A stretch of 64,000 nucleotides of DNA, from NCBI RefSeq assembly GCF_025359345.1, contig NZ_JANYGQ010000005.1, forward strand, positions 124,001 to 188,000, in the 5' to 3' direction. A model generated the notes under the pieces. It did not search any database, was not told where the DNA came from, and was given only the letters and a program-made list of their open reading frames with translations. This DNA is from Mucilaginibacter sp. GTDB taxonomy: Bacteria; Bacteroidota; Bacteroidia; Sphingobacteriales; Sphingobacteriaceae. Positions 18,860 through 27,862 of the stretch are shown here, piece after piece; position 1 is the stretch's first letter, and each line of letters opens with the position of its first letter. The translations under genes were made by a program, and so were the position numbers.

Positions 18860-21800
18860 ATGCAAAACTCCATATCATTTTTCCTGAATGGTGAAAATGT
18901 GGTTATCAAAGAGCCAAATGTCGACACCCTGCTGATTGATTACCTGCGCTCGCCAGATGTGCATTTAGCCGGCCCAAAAAAGCCGTGCGGGCAGGGCGGT
19001 TGCGGCGGCTGTACCGTTATTCTATCGCATTGGAACAGCAAGGATAAGAAAGCAGAGCACCGGGCCATCAACTCATGCCTTCGCCCTTTGGCATCGCTCG
19101 ATGGTATGGTGGTTACAACGGTTGAAGGTACCGGTGCTGCCCGGCACCCCAACCCCGAATACCTTACACATACACAAACATCAAGCCGGGGTGGCGGTTC
19201 GGCTGAATTGCCCTTGCCGGAAGCTGTAGTCGAGGCTTTCGAGCAGGCACAGGACAAACGTGAGCAGGTGCTTGCCGAAGTGCAAAAAGCATTAAAGCGC
19301 ACCGCGGTACCGAAACTGTTGTTGCAAACAGACGTACCGGAACACCCATCGGAATTAACGCACATGGGCATGAACCCCGTCGCTCACCGCCTGGCCATAA
19401 ACAATGGCACTCAGTGCGGGTACTGTACGGTTGGTTTTGTAATGAATATGTCGGAGTTTATTGCCAACAACCCTAAAGCAACGCAGAAGGAAATTGAGGA
19501 CATTTTTGACGGCAATATTTGCCGCTGTACCGGCTATCGTCCTATTTTGACGGGGATGAAAACCTTCGCATCCGACTGGACAAAAAAGGATGAAGAAGAG
19601 CGCATGAAATGCCTGGGAGATGATGCAGTCCGATCGCAATTGCCCGCATCCTCGATAGTAATCCCGTTCCCAAATGCAGCGAAAAGCGACATGCGCGGTG
19701 CGTCAATCCAAACACCCAACCGTACATGGACAACGCCAACAAGCGTCGCCGACCTGTTGGCTGCCTTAAGCAAACACAAGGGCAATAAACATTACATTGT
19801 ACACGCAAACACCGGATATGGCATATACAAAGATGAGTTTTTGGATGCCGAGCATATCATCGATATCCGGTTGGTACCTGAGTTGAACGCTCCGCCTTTA
19901 ATAACTGAAAAAGGCCTTAAGATTTCTTCGGGCACCACCTATAGCGATGTTATAGCGATTTATGAAAAGGCTATAACAAAGTATCGGGAAAACATCCCGG
20001 CAGGCCGCGATATCGAAACTACCCCCTGGGGTGCTGCCCAATTTATGGCAAAACGCACCGCGGGCCGTATTGTGCGCAACGCCGGCTCCATAGGCGGTAA
20101 TACAATGCTGGTTTTAAAGCATATAGCAGCTGGAACCGGTGACCCTTTTCCTTCGGATATGCTTACGGCGCTTGCAGCTATCGATACTGTGATTGATTAT
20201 ATCGATCCTGAGGAGAGTGGTAGCTTCAAAAGCAATACAGTTGATGAGCTTTCAGCTATGGTTATTAAACAGCCGGAACTTGCCAATCGCATAATTTTGG
20301 TCTCGTATTCGATACCATTTGGCGACAAAAACGATGTGGTGCTTGCCCAAAAAGTTGCCCTTCGCGATGTTAATGCGCACAGTATTGTAAACTCGGCCAG
20401 TTTGATACAGCTTGGCCGTTCATTAAAGGTAACCGCCGTTCATTTAACGTTCGGAGGTTTAGCGCCATACCCGTGGCGGGCCGTTGAAACCGAAAAACTG
20501 ATACTCGGTAGCGTATTGTCGCTCGATATGGTTCCTGCCATAATCCGCAAACTTACCGAAGAGGTTGAGGCCGTAATGGCCCACTGGGCGAAGCGGATGA
20601 AAGGGCTGCCTGATGAGGGCTTTACAGAATCTTACAGGGTTCAGCTGGCGACTTCTTTCCTTTACAAAGCAATAGTTAAAGCACTACTTGAACAAGGTGC
20701 ATTTATACCACCCAATATCCGTTCAGTTGGCAAGATTACCTGGGGCCATTGGCCGGTTAGCAACGGACTGCAATACTATGAGCCTTTAAATTTCAGGGCG
20801 CCGCTATCCAAACCGTACGTTAAATTTACTGCCGTTGAGCAGGCACAGGGCCAACTGCATTATACCCACGAATTATCTGTACCGGTAAATACCATAAACG
20901 GGTCTTTAGTTCAAAGCAAAAGGGCGCTTGCTAATTATCATTTTACTATACCCGGCGATAAGGCCCCGGTAACCTCAGACCAATTGCGTAAACATCTTTC
21001 TGAGAAGTTCCCGGGCTTTATCGATTTGGTTACCAGCGAGGTATTCAAAAACGGTAGCATGAACATGCAGGGCATGGGCTCAGACCAGCCGATATTTGCA
21101 CCTGAACAAGTCGAATATGTGGGGCAGTCAATTGCCCTGGTTGGCGCAAATAGCGAGCAAAACGCAGCCACAATTGCCGACTATGTTACCAATAACTGCG
21201 TGGGCTACACGCCTGTAAAAATTGCCGAAGCGGCCAAAAACTGGTGGAATAAACCTGTAATAGGCCTTGACGATGCTATTAAACACAACAGCATTTTTCC
21301 TGACTACCCAACAACGGCCAGCTTTAACTCCCACATTTGGCAAATTACCAGGCCGGGCAGCAATTTAACCTGGGTGATTGACAAAAACCCATTGGATAAA
21401 ACCATCACCAACAACCCGGTGGTAGTAAATGGCAATGTATGCCAGGTTGTAGGCTCAACACAGGCAACAGGAGGGCAAGTACATTTTTATATGGAAACCC
21501 AGGCAGCCATTGCCGAACCTGCCGACGGCGGCAGGATGATTATTAAAGCATCAACCCAAAGTCCATCGACCATTCATGGCACAATTGCGCAGGTATTGGG
21601 CGTGCAATACAACAGCATTGATGTGCAGGTACCACCCGTAGGCGGTGGCTTTGGCGGAAAAACGGAGCCGGCAAGGTTTGTTGCTGCGGCTGCGGCTGTT
21701 GCTGCAAAAGCTTTAAAGCGCCCGGTTAGGCTGGTCCTTACCCGCGAACAAGATACCGGCATGATTGGAAAACGCCACGCCTATTATGCACAATACCAAA

Positions 21801-23425
21801 TTGCAATTGATAAAGGCGAAACCACACCGGGCAACAAAGGCATAATACAGGGGCTTGTTAATAAAATGTATGGCGATGGCGGTGCGTTTTATGATTGCTC
21901 GTTCATTGTATCAAATTGCATTATTACCCGTGGGGACAATGCTTATCAAATCCCAAATTTCCAGGCGCAAATTGATGTTTGCCGGACCAACACGGCACCC
22001 AGCACTGCAATGCGCGCTTTTGGTGATGTGCAGGGCAAAGTAATGCTGGAAAACGCCATTGACGATGGCGCATACTCCGTAGGTATGACTGCCGAAGAAG
22101 TGCGGGAGAAAAACCTGTATGTACGCGGAGATGTTACTCCTTTTGGCCAGCCCCTCACCTATTGCTATATGAAAGAGGTTTGGGCTTACCTGAAAAAGGT
22201 AAGTAACTACGATGTTAAAGTGGCAGAAGTTGCGCGGTTTAACGCCGAAAATAAATGGCGTAAACGCGGCATAAGCATGGTGCCTGTTAAATACGGCTCA
22301 GGATATAACCTTACCATGCTGGAGCAGGCAGGTGCGTTTCTGTCGATATTCCAGGGCGATGGCAGTATACTGGTGCACCAGGGCGGCGTTGAAATGGGCC
22401 AGGGCCTGTTAACAACAGTACGGCAAGTTGCATCGTACATTTTAAACGTGCCTATGACGCTGATTGAGGTAGAAAGCCCTAAAACCAGTATTATCCCTAA
22501 CCCTACCAGCACAGGCGCATCAACCGGTACCACCTACAGCGCCGAAGCAGTAAAACGGGTTTGCGAAATAATGCGATCCCGTATAACCGAGTTTGGCTAT
22601 GATATGCTAAAAACTCAAGGCAACGACTGGTGTGTAGACCAGGGTATTGATTTTTGGAACCACGGTGTACTTGGCTGGAAGGCAAAACCAACGAGCAAAA
22701 AGGCAAGATCCCCGCTTATTTGGCAAAATTTAATTGCCATGGCTTACCAAAACCGGGTAAACCTGATAGCCAGCTTATCCATACCAATATCTGGCGGCGA
22801 AACCCCTGTACCTAACCTTACCTACAAGCCCATTGACCAGCAGCCCGACATACCAGGCTATACCTGTGATAAAAACGGGAGGCCCGGCGCTTTTGATTCG
22901 TTCAGCGGGTTCACCTACTCTGCTGCCTGTACGGTGGCCGAAGTGGATATTTTAACCGGGGAATCGAAAATAATAAGCACCGATATTATGTACGACGCCG
23001 GCTGGAGCATGAACCCGGCCATCGACATAGGCCAGGTTGAAGGGGCTTTTATCCAGGGGCTGGGTTATGTGATGTCGGAAAAGCTGGTGTTTGAGCCGGA
23101 AGGTGTTGACGAAGGACGCTTGAATACATTAAACACGTGGACCTACAAACCACCTGCAACAACCAGCATACCGTTAGAGCTGAACGTCCACCTTTTCCCG
23201 AGGAATTTAGCCGCCGACGTTCCGGAAAGCCCAAATGACATTTTATCGGCAAAAGAAATCGGGGAGCCGCCACTGGTGCTTGGCGTAACTGCATTCTTTG
23301 CTGTTAAAGCAGCCGTGCGGGCATCAAGGGTTGAACGCGGTCTTTCAGGTCTGTTCCGGCTGGATGCACCGGCTACGGTGCAGGAAGTACGGTCGGCCTG
23401 CGAAGTTGATGAAGCAAGTTTTTAA
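18860..23425 (+). CDS. Single-chain xanthine-dehydrogenase-family molybdoenzyme
   Basis: A 1521-residue fusion of all three xanthine-dehydrogenase modules: a [2Fe-2S] pair (C43, C48, C51, C73 and C186, C189, C221, C223), an FAD domain (about 285-590; RNAGSIGGN), and a molybdopterin domain (about 700-1510) with PPVGGGFGGKTEPAR, the MRAFGDVQG loop, HQGGVEMGQG and the C-terminal KEIGEPPL with the likely catalytic E1469. Most bacteria split these modules into separate subunits. About 75 residues (roughly 95-172), partly helical and charged, are inserted between the two iron-sulfur domains. No Sec or Tat leader is visible. Substrate is unknown: purines, aldehydes or heteroaromatics are possible. 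It shares an operon with the cytochrome upstream. Confidence 0.88.
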   Translation: MQNSISFFLNGENVVIKEPNVDTLLIDYLRSPDVHLAGPKKPCGQGGCGGCTVILSHWNSKDKKAEHRAINSCLRPLASLDGMVVTTVEGTGAARHPNPEYLTHTQTSSRGGGSAELPLPEAVVEAFEQAQDKREQVLAEVQKALKRTAVPKLLLQTDVPEHPSELTHMGMNPVAHRLAINNGTQCGYCTVGFVMNMSEFIANNPKATQKEIEDIFDGNICRCTGYRPILTGMKTFASDWTKKDEEERMKCLGDDAVRSQLPASSIVIPFPNAAKSDMRGASIQTPNRTWTTPTSVADLLAALSKHKGNKHYIVHANTGYGIYKDEFLDAEHIIDIRLVPELNAPPLITEKGLKISSGTTYSDVIAIYEKAITKYRENIPAGRDIETTPWGAAQFMAKRTAGRIVRNAGSIGGNTMLVLKHIAAGTGDPFPSDMLTALAAIDTVIDYIDPEESGSFKSNTVDELSAMVIKQPELANRIILVSYSIPFGDKNDVVLAQKVALRDVNAHSIVNSASLIQLGRSLKVTAVHLTFGGLAPYPWRAVETEKLILGSVLSLDMVPAIIRKLTEEVEAVMAHWAKRMKGLPDEGFTESYRVQLATSFLYKAIVKALLEQGAFIPPNIRSVGKITWGHWPVSNGLQYYEPLNFRAPLSKPYVKFTAVEQAQGQLHYTHELSVPVNTINGSLVQSKRALANYHFTIPGDKAPVTSDQLRKHLSEKFPGFIDLVTSEVFKNGSMNMQGMGSDQPIFAPEQVEYVGQSIALVGANSEQNAATIADYVTNNCVGYTPVKIAEAAKNWWNKPVIGLDDAIKHNSIFPDYPTTASFNSHIWQITRPGSNLTWVIDKNPLDKTITNNPVVVNGNVCQVVGSTQATGGQVHFYMETQAAIAEPADGGRMIIKASTQSPSTIHGTIAQVLGVQYNSIDVQVPPVGGGFGGKTEPARFVAAAAAVAAKALKRPVRLVLTREQDTGMIGKRHAYYAQYQIAIDKGETTPGNKGIIQGLVNKMYGDGGAFYDCSFIVSNCIITRGDNAYQIPNFQAQIDVCRTNTAPSTAMRAFGDVQGKVMLENAIDDGAYSVGMTAEEVREKNLYVRGDVTPFGQPLTYCYMKEVWAYLKKVSNYDVKVAEVARFNAENKWRKRGISMVPVKYGSGYNLTMLEQAGAFLSIFQGDGSILVHQGGVEMGQGLLTTVRQVASYILNVPMTLIEVESPKTSIIPNPTSTGASTGTTYSAEAVKRVCEIMRSRITEFGYDMLKTQGNDWCVDQGIDFWNHGVLGWKAKPTSKKARSPLIWQNLIAMAYQNRVNLIASLSIPISGGETPVPNLTYKPIDQQPDIPGYTCDKNGRPGAFDSFSGFTYSAACTVAEVDILTGESKIISTDIMYDAGWSMNPAIDIGQVEGAFIQGLGYVMSEKLVFEPEGVDEGRLNTLNTWTYKPPATTSIPLELNVHLFPRNLAADVPESPNDILSAKEIGEPPLVLGVTAFFAVKAAVRASRVERGLSGLFRLDAPATVQEVRSACEVDEASF

Positions 23426-23466
23426 TTACCAAACATGCCCTAATTGTCACCATCTATATAACAATG

Positions 23467-23489
23467 AGCCAGGTTCGCCTGGCTTTTTT
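23467..23489 (+). terminator. UUCG tetraloop terminator
   Basis: Stem AGCCAGG/CCTGGCT with a TTCG loop and six T, 41 bases after the molybdoenzyme stop. A textbook intrinsic terminator. Confidence 0.92.
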
Positions 23490-23600
23490 GTTTTGACTGG
23501 ATTGTAAACCACTTAGCATTTGCTCAAAGTCCTTAGCCCACGTCATTCATCGACAATTCCAGAATGACAGCCGTCGCCAGTCGCCAATAAAATTCATCTT

Positions 23601-24548
23601 TTACCATTTCCTCAGCCCCAACAGCTTCTCCCCTAACTCACTTAACTCTGCTACGGGGTTTTGTTTTTCCCTTTTCAACGGGTCGCCGGGAAAAGCATAG
23701 CCTTCCATGGCGTCGCGGCTTTGCCAGCTGTTGATGCGCCATTGCCGAAGTTCTTCATTGCCTTCCTGCGCCGGCATCATAGCAATATATTGTGCAATCC
23801 GTACTTTATTGCCGCTGGTGTTGGGGCGTATGCCATGCGGTTCCAGGCTGTTAAATATCAACAGGTCGCCGGCTTCCAGTTTTACCTTTACAATTTCAAA
23901 ACCTGTGGTGTCGGGCTTGTAGTGGTCGCGGTCTTCGGGCTGGGTTAATTTCCAGGTATCGTAGGTGCGGTATAGCTCGGGTATGCATTGAAAACCACCC
24001 ATGTTTTCGTCGGTTTGGTCGGCAAGGGCCAGTACGCCCTGTACATTCTGTGGCTTAGTTTCGGGATCGTAATCCCAGTGAATAAACCCTTTTTATTCAA
24101 AACCCGGGCGCAGCGGGAAATTCAGATTCGCCCTGTCTATCGTCGCCCATAACTTTTCCGTTCCCCAAACGTCGGCAAAAGCAGCATGTACTTTGGGATA
24201 CTGGCGGTTATCCCACATATATTGGTGATTATATATCTCCACCATACCGGTGTTATTCAACTCCTTCATCTGCATTTCTACATTTGGGCGTTTGTACCAG
24301 CTTTCTATATCATCGGGGTTTTTACCTTCGTATTCCCAAAGGTAGTCGGCCATTCTTTTGGCCTGCTCCTTTGGCACCGCATTTTTTATTACCACGTAGC
24401 CGTTATCAACCCAAAATTTCCAGTCTTCTTCGCTCAATACCCGGAGTGGTTCCCCATTGCTGCGGTCGTTTAATTTTATTTGGCTCGATTTTGCGGTTGA
24501 AGGGTTACCCGGTATCTCCTTGTGCGCATTCATTGTTTCTACCTGCAT
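23601..24548 (-). pseudogene. Phytanoyl-CoA dioxygenase (PhyH) family gene with an internal stop
   Basis: Two ORFs in the same frame (24548-24093 and then the rest to 23601) join into one PhyH-family protein of about 314 residues, interrupted by a single TAA at 24095-24093 (codon 152). The family contains Fe(II)/2-oxoglutarate-dependent oxygenases. The stop falls six residues before the iron-binding HWD (HxD) motif; the distal histidine is in LEPHGIRPN. Translation of either half alone would give no active site. A one-base change at that codon would restore the frame as Tyr, Gln, Lys, Glu or Ser among others. It is divergent from an AraC regulator, as is the intact paralogue at 39976. A sequencing error is a real alternative to a true nonsense mutation. 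Confidence 0.85.
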
Positions 24549-24570
24549 AGTTTTAATTGGTTTGATAATC

Positions 24571-24578
24571 CAAAGGTA
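24571..24578 (-). promoter_or_regulatory. Candidate -7 box of the PhyH pseudogene
   Basis: Reads TACCTTTG on the minus strand, an exact TAnnTTTG match, 22 bases before the ATG at 24548. No clear -33 TTG is present. Confidence 0.4.
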
Positions 24579-24620
24579 CAGTGCTGTTTATGGCTGATTG
24601 ATCTATACATTAACCAAAAT

Positions 24621-24651
24621 TTGCTCTGCATTAACATTTTTATTAAGTTTG
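24621..24651 (+). promoter_or_regulatory. Promoter of the AraC gene at 24676
   Basis: TTG (24621-24623), a 20-base spacer and TAAGTTTG (24644-24651), a full match to the Bacteroidota promoter pattern, 24 bases before the ATG. Confidence 0.65.
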
Positions 24652-24675
24652 ATAAAGCCATAACAACAATATAGC

Positions 24676-25536
24676 ATGAATGAGATACAGCTGGAAAAAG
24701 TAGATTTTGAGCCCGGCAAATCATTTAAGCTGTTTTCGCCAAGGTTGCGCAATACTTTTTTATGGCACTATCACCCAGAGTTTGAGCTGGTATATGTTGA
24801 GGCCGATGCGGGTATACGCCATGTAGGCACTCATATTTCAACCTATACCCAAAGTGACCTGGTATTTATTGGCGGCAACCTGCCCCACCTTAATTTTGAT
24901 TACCGGTTGCGGAGCGATTACCACCAGATAGTAATACAACTGCGTACAGATTTTTTGGGAACTGCAGTTGGCCTCGCACCCGAGTTTTCGCTAATCAGCA
25001 AATTATTTAAGGCAGCTGAATATGGAATAGCATTTAGCGGCGAAACAAAAAAAGTCGTGGCACAAAAGCTGAAGGAGTTAAGCAGTCTAAGTTCGCTTGA
25101 CCAACTGTTGCAACTCATTAATATATTCCAACAGCTGGCCTGCTCAACCGAAACTGAGAAGTTAAATGACAACCTGACCAGCAAGAACTTTATTTTAAAA
25201 GATAAGATAAGGATGGGCGCCATTTATGAATATATAGATGCCAATTACCACAAAAAGCCCGATGTTAACGTAGTGGCGCAAAAAGTAAACTTAACCACAC
25301 CCGCCTTTTGCCGCTATTTTAAAAGGCAGAATAACATGACGTTTACCGAATTTGTAAACCAATACCGCGTTGAGCGGGCAAAAAACCTGCTGATGCAAAA
25401 CCACAACGTAAGCGAAACTTGCTACGCAATAGGTTTCGACAGCATTTCGTACTTTAACAAACTGTTTAAGCAAATTACCGGCGAAAATCCTTCGGATTTC
25501 AGGCGCAGCCGTTATGCCGGCATTTCACAATTATAA
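24676..25536 (+). CDS. AraC-family transcriptional regulator
   Basis: A 286-residue regulator: an N-terminal cupin sensor (WHYHPEFELVYVEADAG, then LVFIGGNLPHLNF) and a C-terminal double HTH (about 185-280) with VAQKVNLTTPAFCRYFKRQNNMTF and CYAIGFDSISYFNKLFKQITGENPSDFRR. The cupin probably senses a small organic ligand. It is divergent from the broken PhyH gene, whose promoter it probably controls, and is clearly related to the regulator at 38953 that is divergent from the intact PhyH gene. Confidence 0.9.
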   Translation: MNEIQLEKVDFEPGKSFKLFSPRLRNTFLWHYHPEFELVYVEADAGIRHVGTHISTYTQSDLVFIGGNLPHLNFDYRLRSDYHQIVIQLRTDFLGTAVGLAPEFSLISKLFKAAEYGIAFSGETKKVVAQKLKELSSLSSLDQLLQLINIFQQLACSTETEKLNDNLTSKNFILKDKIRMGAIYEYIDANYHKKPDVNVVAQKVNLTTPAFCRYFKRQNNMTFTEFVNQYRVERAKNLLMQNHNVSETCYAIGFDSISYFNKLFKQITGENPSDFRRSRYAGISQL

Positions 25537-25845
25537 CTCGTTTTTAGGGTTCTTTTGTATCTGCATTGACTCATGTAAACCAGCTGAATTATAGCGTGTT
25601 TTGGGGAATTAAAATCTCATTTTGAGAATATTTTCCAAATTAATTATAATGAAAATCACATTAACCACCATTCAATTTCATTCAAAAAAAGGCATTTCTA
25701 AAGTAAATGGGGCAATACTATGCTATTTGCGCCAATCGGTATAAGTTTTGTGTAAGAATACTTATAACGCAACAACTATTATCAATTAAGCAAACAATTG
25801 ATTAAAACATAAACCGGTTAAAATCAAGGCAAACATTTAGCAATC
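25537..25845. other. Intergenic gap
   Basis: About 310 A/T-rich bases. One small inverted repeat (ATCTCATTTTGAGAAT) follows the AraC gene. No ORF, repeat family or RNA gene is supported; it probably carries the promoter of the small membrane protein at 25846. Confidence 0.5.
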
Positions 25846-26013
25846 ATGAAAAAAACAAAACTATTAACTGTGGGCATGTTCACCGCATCTTCGTTCGTAG
25901 CAACAAGCTTAATTGTAAACCCTAATGTGTGGTTTATGGTTGCAGCAAGTGCGGTAATAGGCTACAGTATAATTGTTAAAAACCGCAAACAAGTGCAGCT
26001 TCAAAAAGCTTAA
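25846..26013 (+). CDS. Small two-helix membrane protein (55 aa)
   Basis: A 55-codon ORF with ATG at 25846 and TAA at 26011. The product is basic at both ends (MKKTK start, KNRKQ near the end) with two hydrophobic stretches at about residues 7-24 and 28-44, separated by NPNVW, so it probably spans the inner membrane twice. A hairpin terminator follows at 26067, giving it its own transcription unit. No family is recognised. It lies 195 bases before another tiny membrane protein. Confidence 0.6.
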   Translation: MKKTKLLTVGMFTASSFVATSLIVNPNVWFMVAASAVIGYSIIVKNRKQVQLQKA

Positions 26014-26066
26014 CGCTAAAATCTTAGTTTATCCTAATTAACTATTAACTGTAAATTTGGTTAATC

Positions 26067-26097
26067 AAACCTGTTTAAATTATTTAACAGGTTTTTT
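26067..26097 (+). terminator. Hairpin terminator
   Basis: A 9-bp stem AAACCTGTT/AACAGGTTT, a 10-base A/T loop and six T, 54 bases after the 55-aa ORF. Confidence 0.75.
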
Positions 26098-26208
26098 ACT
26101 TTTCCGTAACATTTGCTTACCAACATCCGTTGAACAACGTTTAGCGGATTTTTCTTGTCGCGAGTTTAAATTCACATAGTACTAAAATAACCTATTCACA
26201 ACAAAAAT

Positions 26209-26454
26209 ATGAAGAGAATTAAGCAACTCTTTTTTGCCTGCCTTACCGTTGGCTTGTTCACATTTCAGTCGCCTGCGAAAGCCGATGGGCATAGTGGCCC
26301 CGCTGATGACAGTAAAACCAGCAACAAAACGACAAACAATAGCGATACGGGTACAAGTGCCCCAGTCAACAATAATATAGCATTTTTAATTGTAGTTGGC
26401 GTGGCTATCGGCGGTAAAATACTCTCCGATAAAATAAAATCGGTAAGGCAATAA
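26209..26454 (+). CDS. Small secreted or membrane protein (81 aa)
   Basis: An 81-residue protein with a signal peptide (about 1-25, ending PAKAD), a Ser/Thr/Asn-rich low-complexity linker (about 27-53), a hydrophobic segment (IAFLIVVGVAIGG) and a basic tail. It is probably exported and anchored by the C-terminal helix. Function is unknown; proteins of this shape are common and poorly described in Sphingobacteriaceae. Confidence 0.65.
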   Translation: MKRIKQLFFACLTVGLFTFQSPAKADGHSGPADDSKTSNKTTNNSDTGTSAPVNNNIAFLIVVGVAIGGKILSDKIKSVRQ

Positions 26455-26511
26455 CGTTGATAAACCCCTTGCTATAACATAATTCGCGGTTTTTGGAGTT
26501 TAAATTCCTCC

Positions 26512-26541
26512 TAAAAAATAAAGCCACCCCTTATGGATGGC
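26512..26541 (-). terminator. Terminator of the phosphoesterase gene
   Basis: On the minus strand GCCATCC pairs with GGGGTGGC around a short loop and is followed by TTTATTTTTT. It lies 40 bases beyond the stop codon at 26580. Confidence 0.6.
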
Positions 26542-26579
26542 CTCATCAAAAATTTATTCTACCTTATTGATCATGGCAC

Positions 26580-27560
26580 TTATTTGGTCAGCTCTGTTTC
26601 GTATAAAACATCGCCTTTGTAATTAATGGCTTTCACATTTAAGCGTTTTGCATCTATAGAAAAATACATAAACCCATGTTCTGAAGCCTGGAATTTGCTG
26701 TAAGGTAGACCGGATGTTACAGGGGTTAGCTCAGAACCCGCCCCCGAAATAAAAAGGTGGGTAACGCCTTCCGGCTTTAAGTGTTGTAACGAATGTTCGT
26801 GACCGGTCAGGTAAACATCAACCTTATAATCTTCAAATGTTTTTGTTAGTGCCTTGCGCATGGTGAGGGTATCCGAATTATTGATACGCGGGCCAACAGT
26901 ATAATGCGGATGATGGCCGATTACAATTTTCCATTTCACATCGGCCGATGCATTGCCCAGGGTTTCGTGCAGCCATTTCATTTGCGTTTCAACCTGGGCT
27001 GCCTTTGCTTCGTGCAGAAAAGGGTCGGTATCAATCATTACCAAAAGCGCTTTTCCTGTTCCCATCCCTTTGTTCAGCGTAATTTCCTTTGAATAATAAA
27101 GCGACTCGAGGTTCCACCGACGGCTTATTTTACTGTAACGGATTTGGGCGTCAACATCTGAGTGGTAGTCATGGTTGCCCATCACGGGGTACCAATCGCA
27201 TTGCAGGGAATGGGCGGTATAAATATTTTCGAAGGAGTAATGCCACAGCGGGTCGAACTCGCTTACCACGCCTTTAGGGTAAAAGTTATCCCCTACCGAA
27301 ACCACAAAATCATTTGCATGGGCAGCTCCCCAAAAACCCATTTGTTTGGCAACCGCTACCTGGTCGTATTCGCCGTTGCGGCCCCAGTCGCCAAGCGCCA
27401 TAAAATGCAGGGCGTAGTCGTCTTTTATTGCCGGTAAAAGCGTCAGGTCTTCGCTTTCAAAATGGGTTACCCTGTCGCCTGCAAATGCTGCCAGCGGGGT
27501 TATTAATGATGCGCCTATAGCGGTTAGGGCGGTATTACGTACAAAGTCTCTGCGTTTCAT
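26580..27560 (-). CDS. Purple acid phosphatase-like metallophosphoesterase
   Basis: A 326-residue exported enzyme with a Tat-like leader (MKRRDFVRNTALTAIGASL). Metal ligands are visible in order: GDWG (D58), GDNFY (D91, Y94), MGNHDYH (N129, H130), IGHHPHY and TGHEHSLQ. This is the pattern of the small, tartrate-resistant (type 5) acid phosphatases, which hydrolyse phosphate monoesters at a dinuclear iron or iron-metal centre. A periplasmic phosphate-scavenging role is likely. Transcribed alone. Confidence 0.88.
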   Translation of the reverse strand: MKRRDFVRNTALTAIGASLITPLAAFAGDRVTHFESEDLTLLPAIKDDYALHFMALGDWGRNGEYDQVAVAKQMGFWGAAHANDFVVSVGDNFYPKGVVSEFDPLWHYSFENIYTAHSLQCDWYPVMGNHDYHSDVDAQIRYSKISRRWNLESLYYSKEITLNKGMGTGKALLVMIDTDPFLHEAKAAQVETQMKWLHETLGNASADVKWKIVIGHHPHYTVGPRINNSDTLTMRKALTKTFEDYKVDVYLTGHEHSLQHLKPEGVTHLFISGAGSELTPVTSGLPYSKFQASEHGFMYFSIDAKRLNVKAINYKGDVLYETELTK

Positions 27561-27862
27561 ATCAAAACTTAATTAACCTGGCCGGCTATCAGCCATAATA
27601 TTTAATCCGGGCAAATTAAAGCCTAAATATTGATTTTAAAAGCGCTGAAATATTCTTAATCCTTTAGTAATTAAAACTTAACAATAGCACATATATAGCC
27701 ACCAAAGCGCACGTTAACTACACCTTTATCTAATAGTTACTTAACACCTGTAAACATACAGCTCCACTACAAACACTCTACAGGTGGTTATTAAACAGGG
27801 CTACATGCGTTAGCGGCCATTTTTGTTTTTAATTTTACCGTAACCAATTACCACTAATTACC
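27561..27862. other. Divergent intergenic region
   Basis: About 300 bases between the divergent phosphoesterase and ThuA-like genes. A/T-rich, no ORF or repeat seen; it must hold both promoters but no exact consensus box stands out. Confidence 0.5.

Noticed and set aside
18940..23294. Several minus-strand ORFs of 60-140 codons across the molybdoenzyme gene
   Set aside because: All are antisense shadows of a well-supported 1521-residue protein.
23601..24548. Two separate small PhyH-like genes
   Set aside because: Both pieces are in one frame, together make one normal-length protein, and the iron motif lies in the untranslated bridge between them, so one interrupted gene is the better reading.
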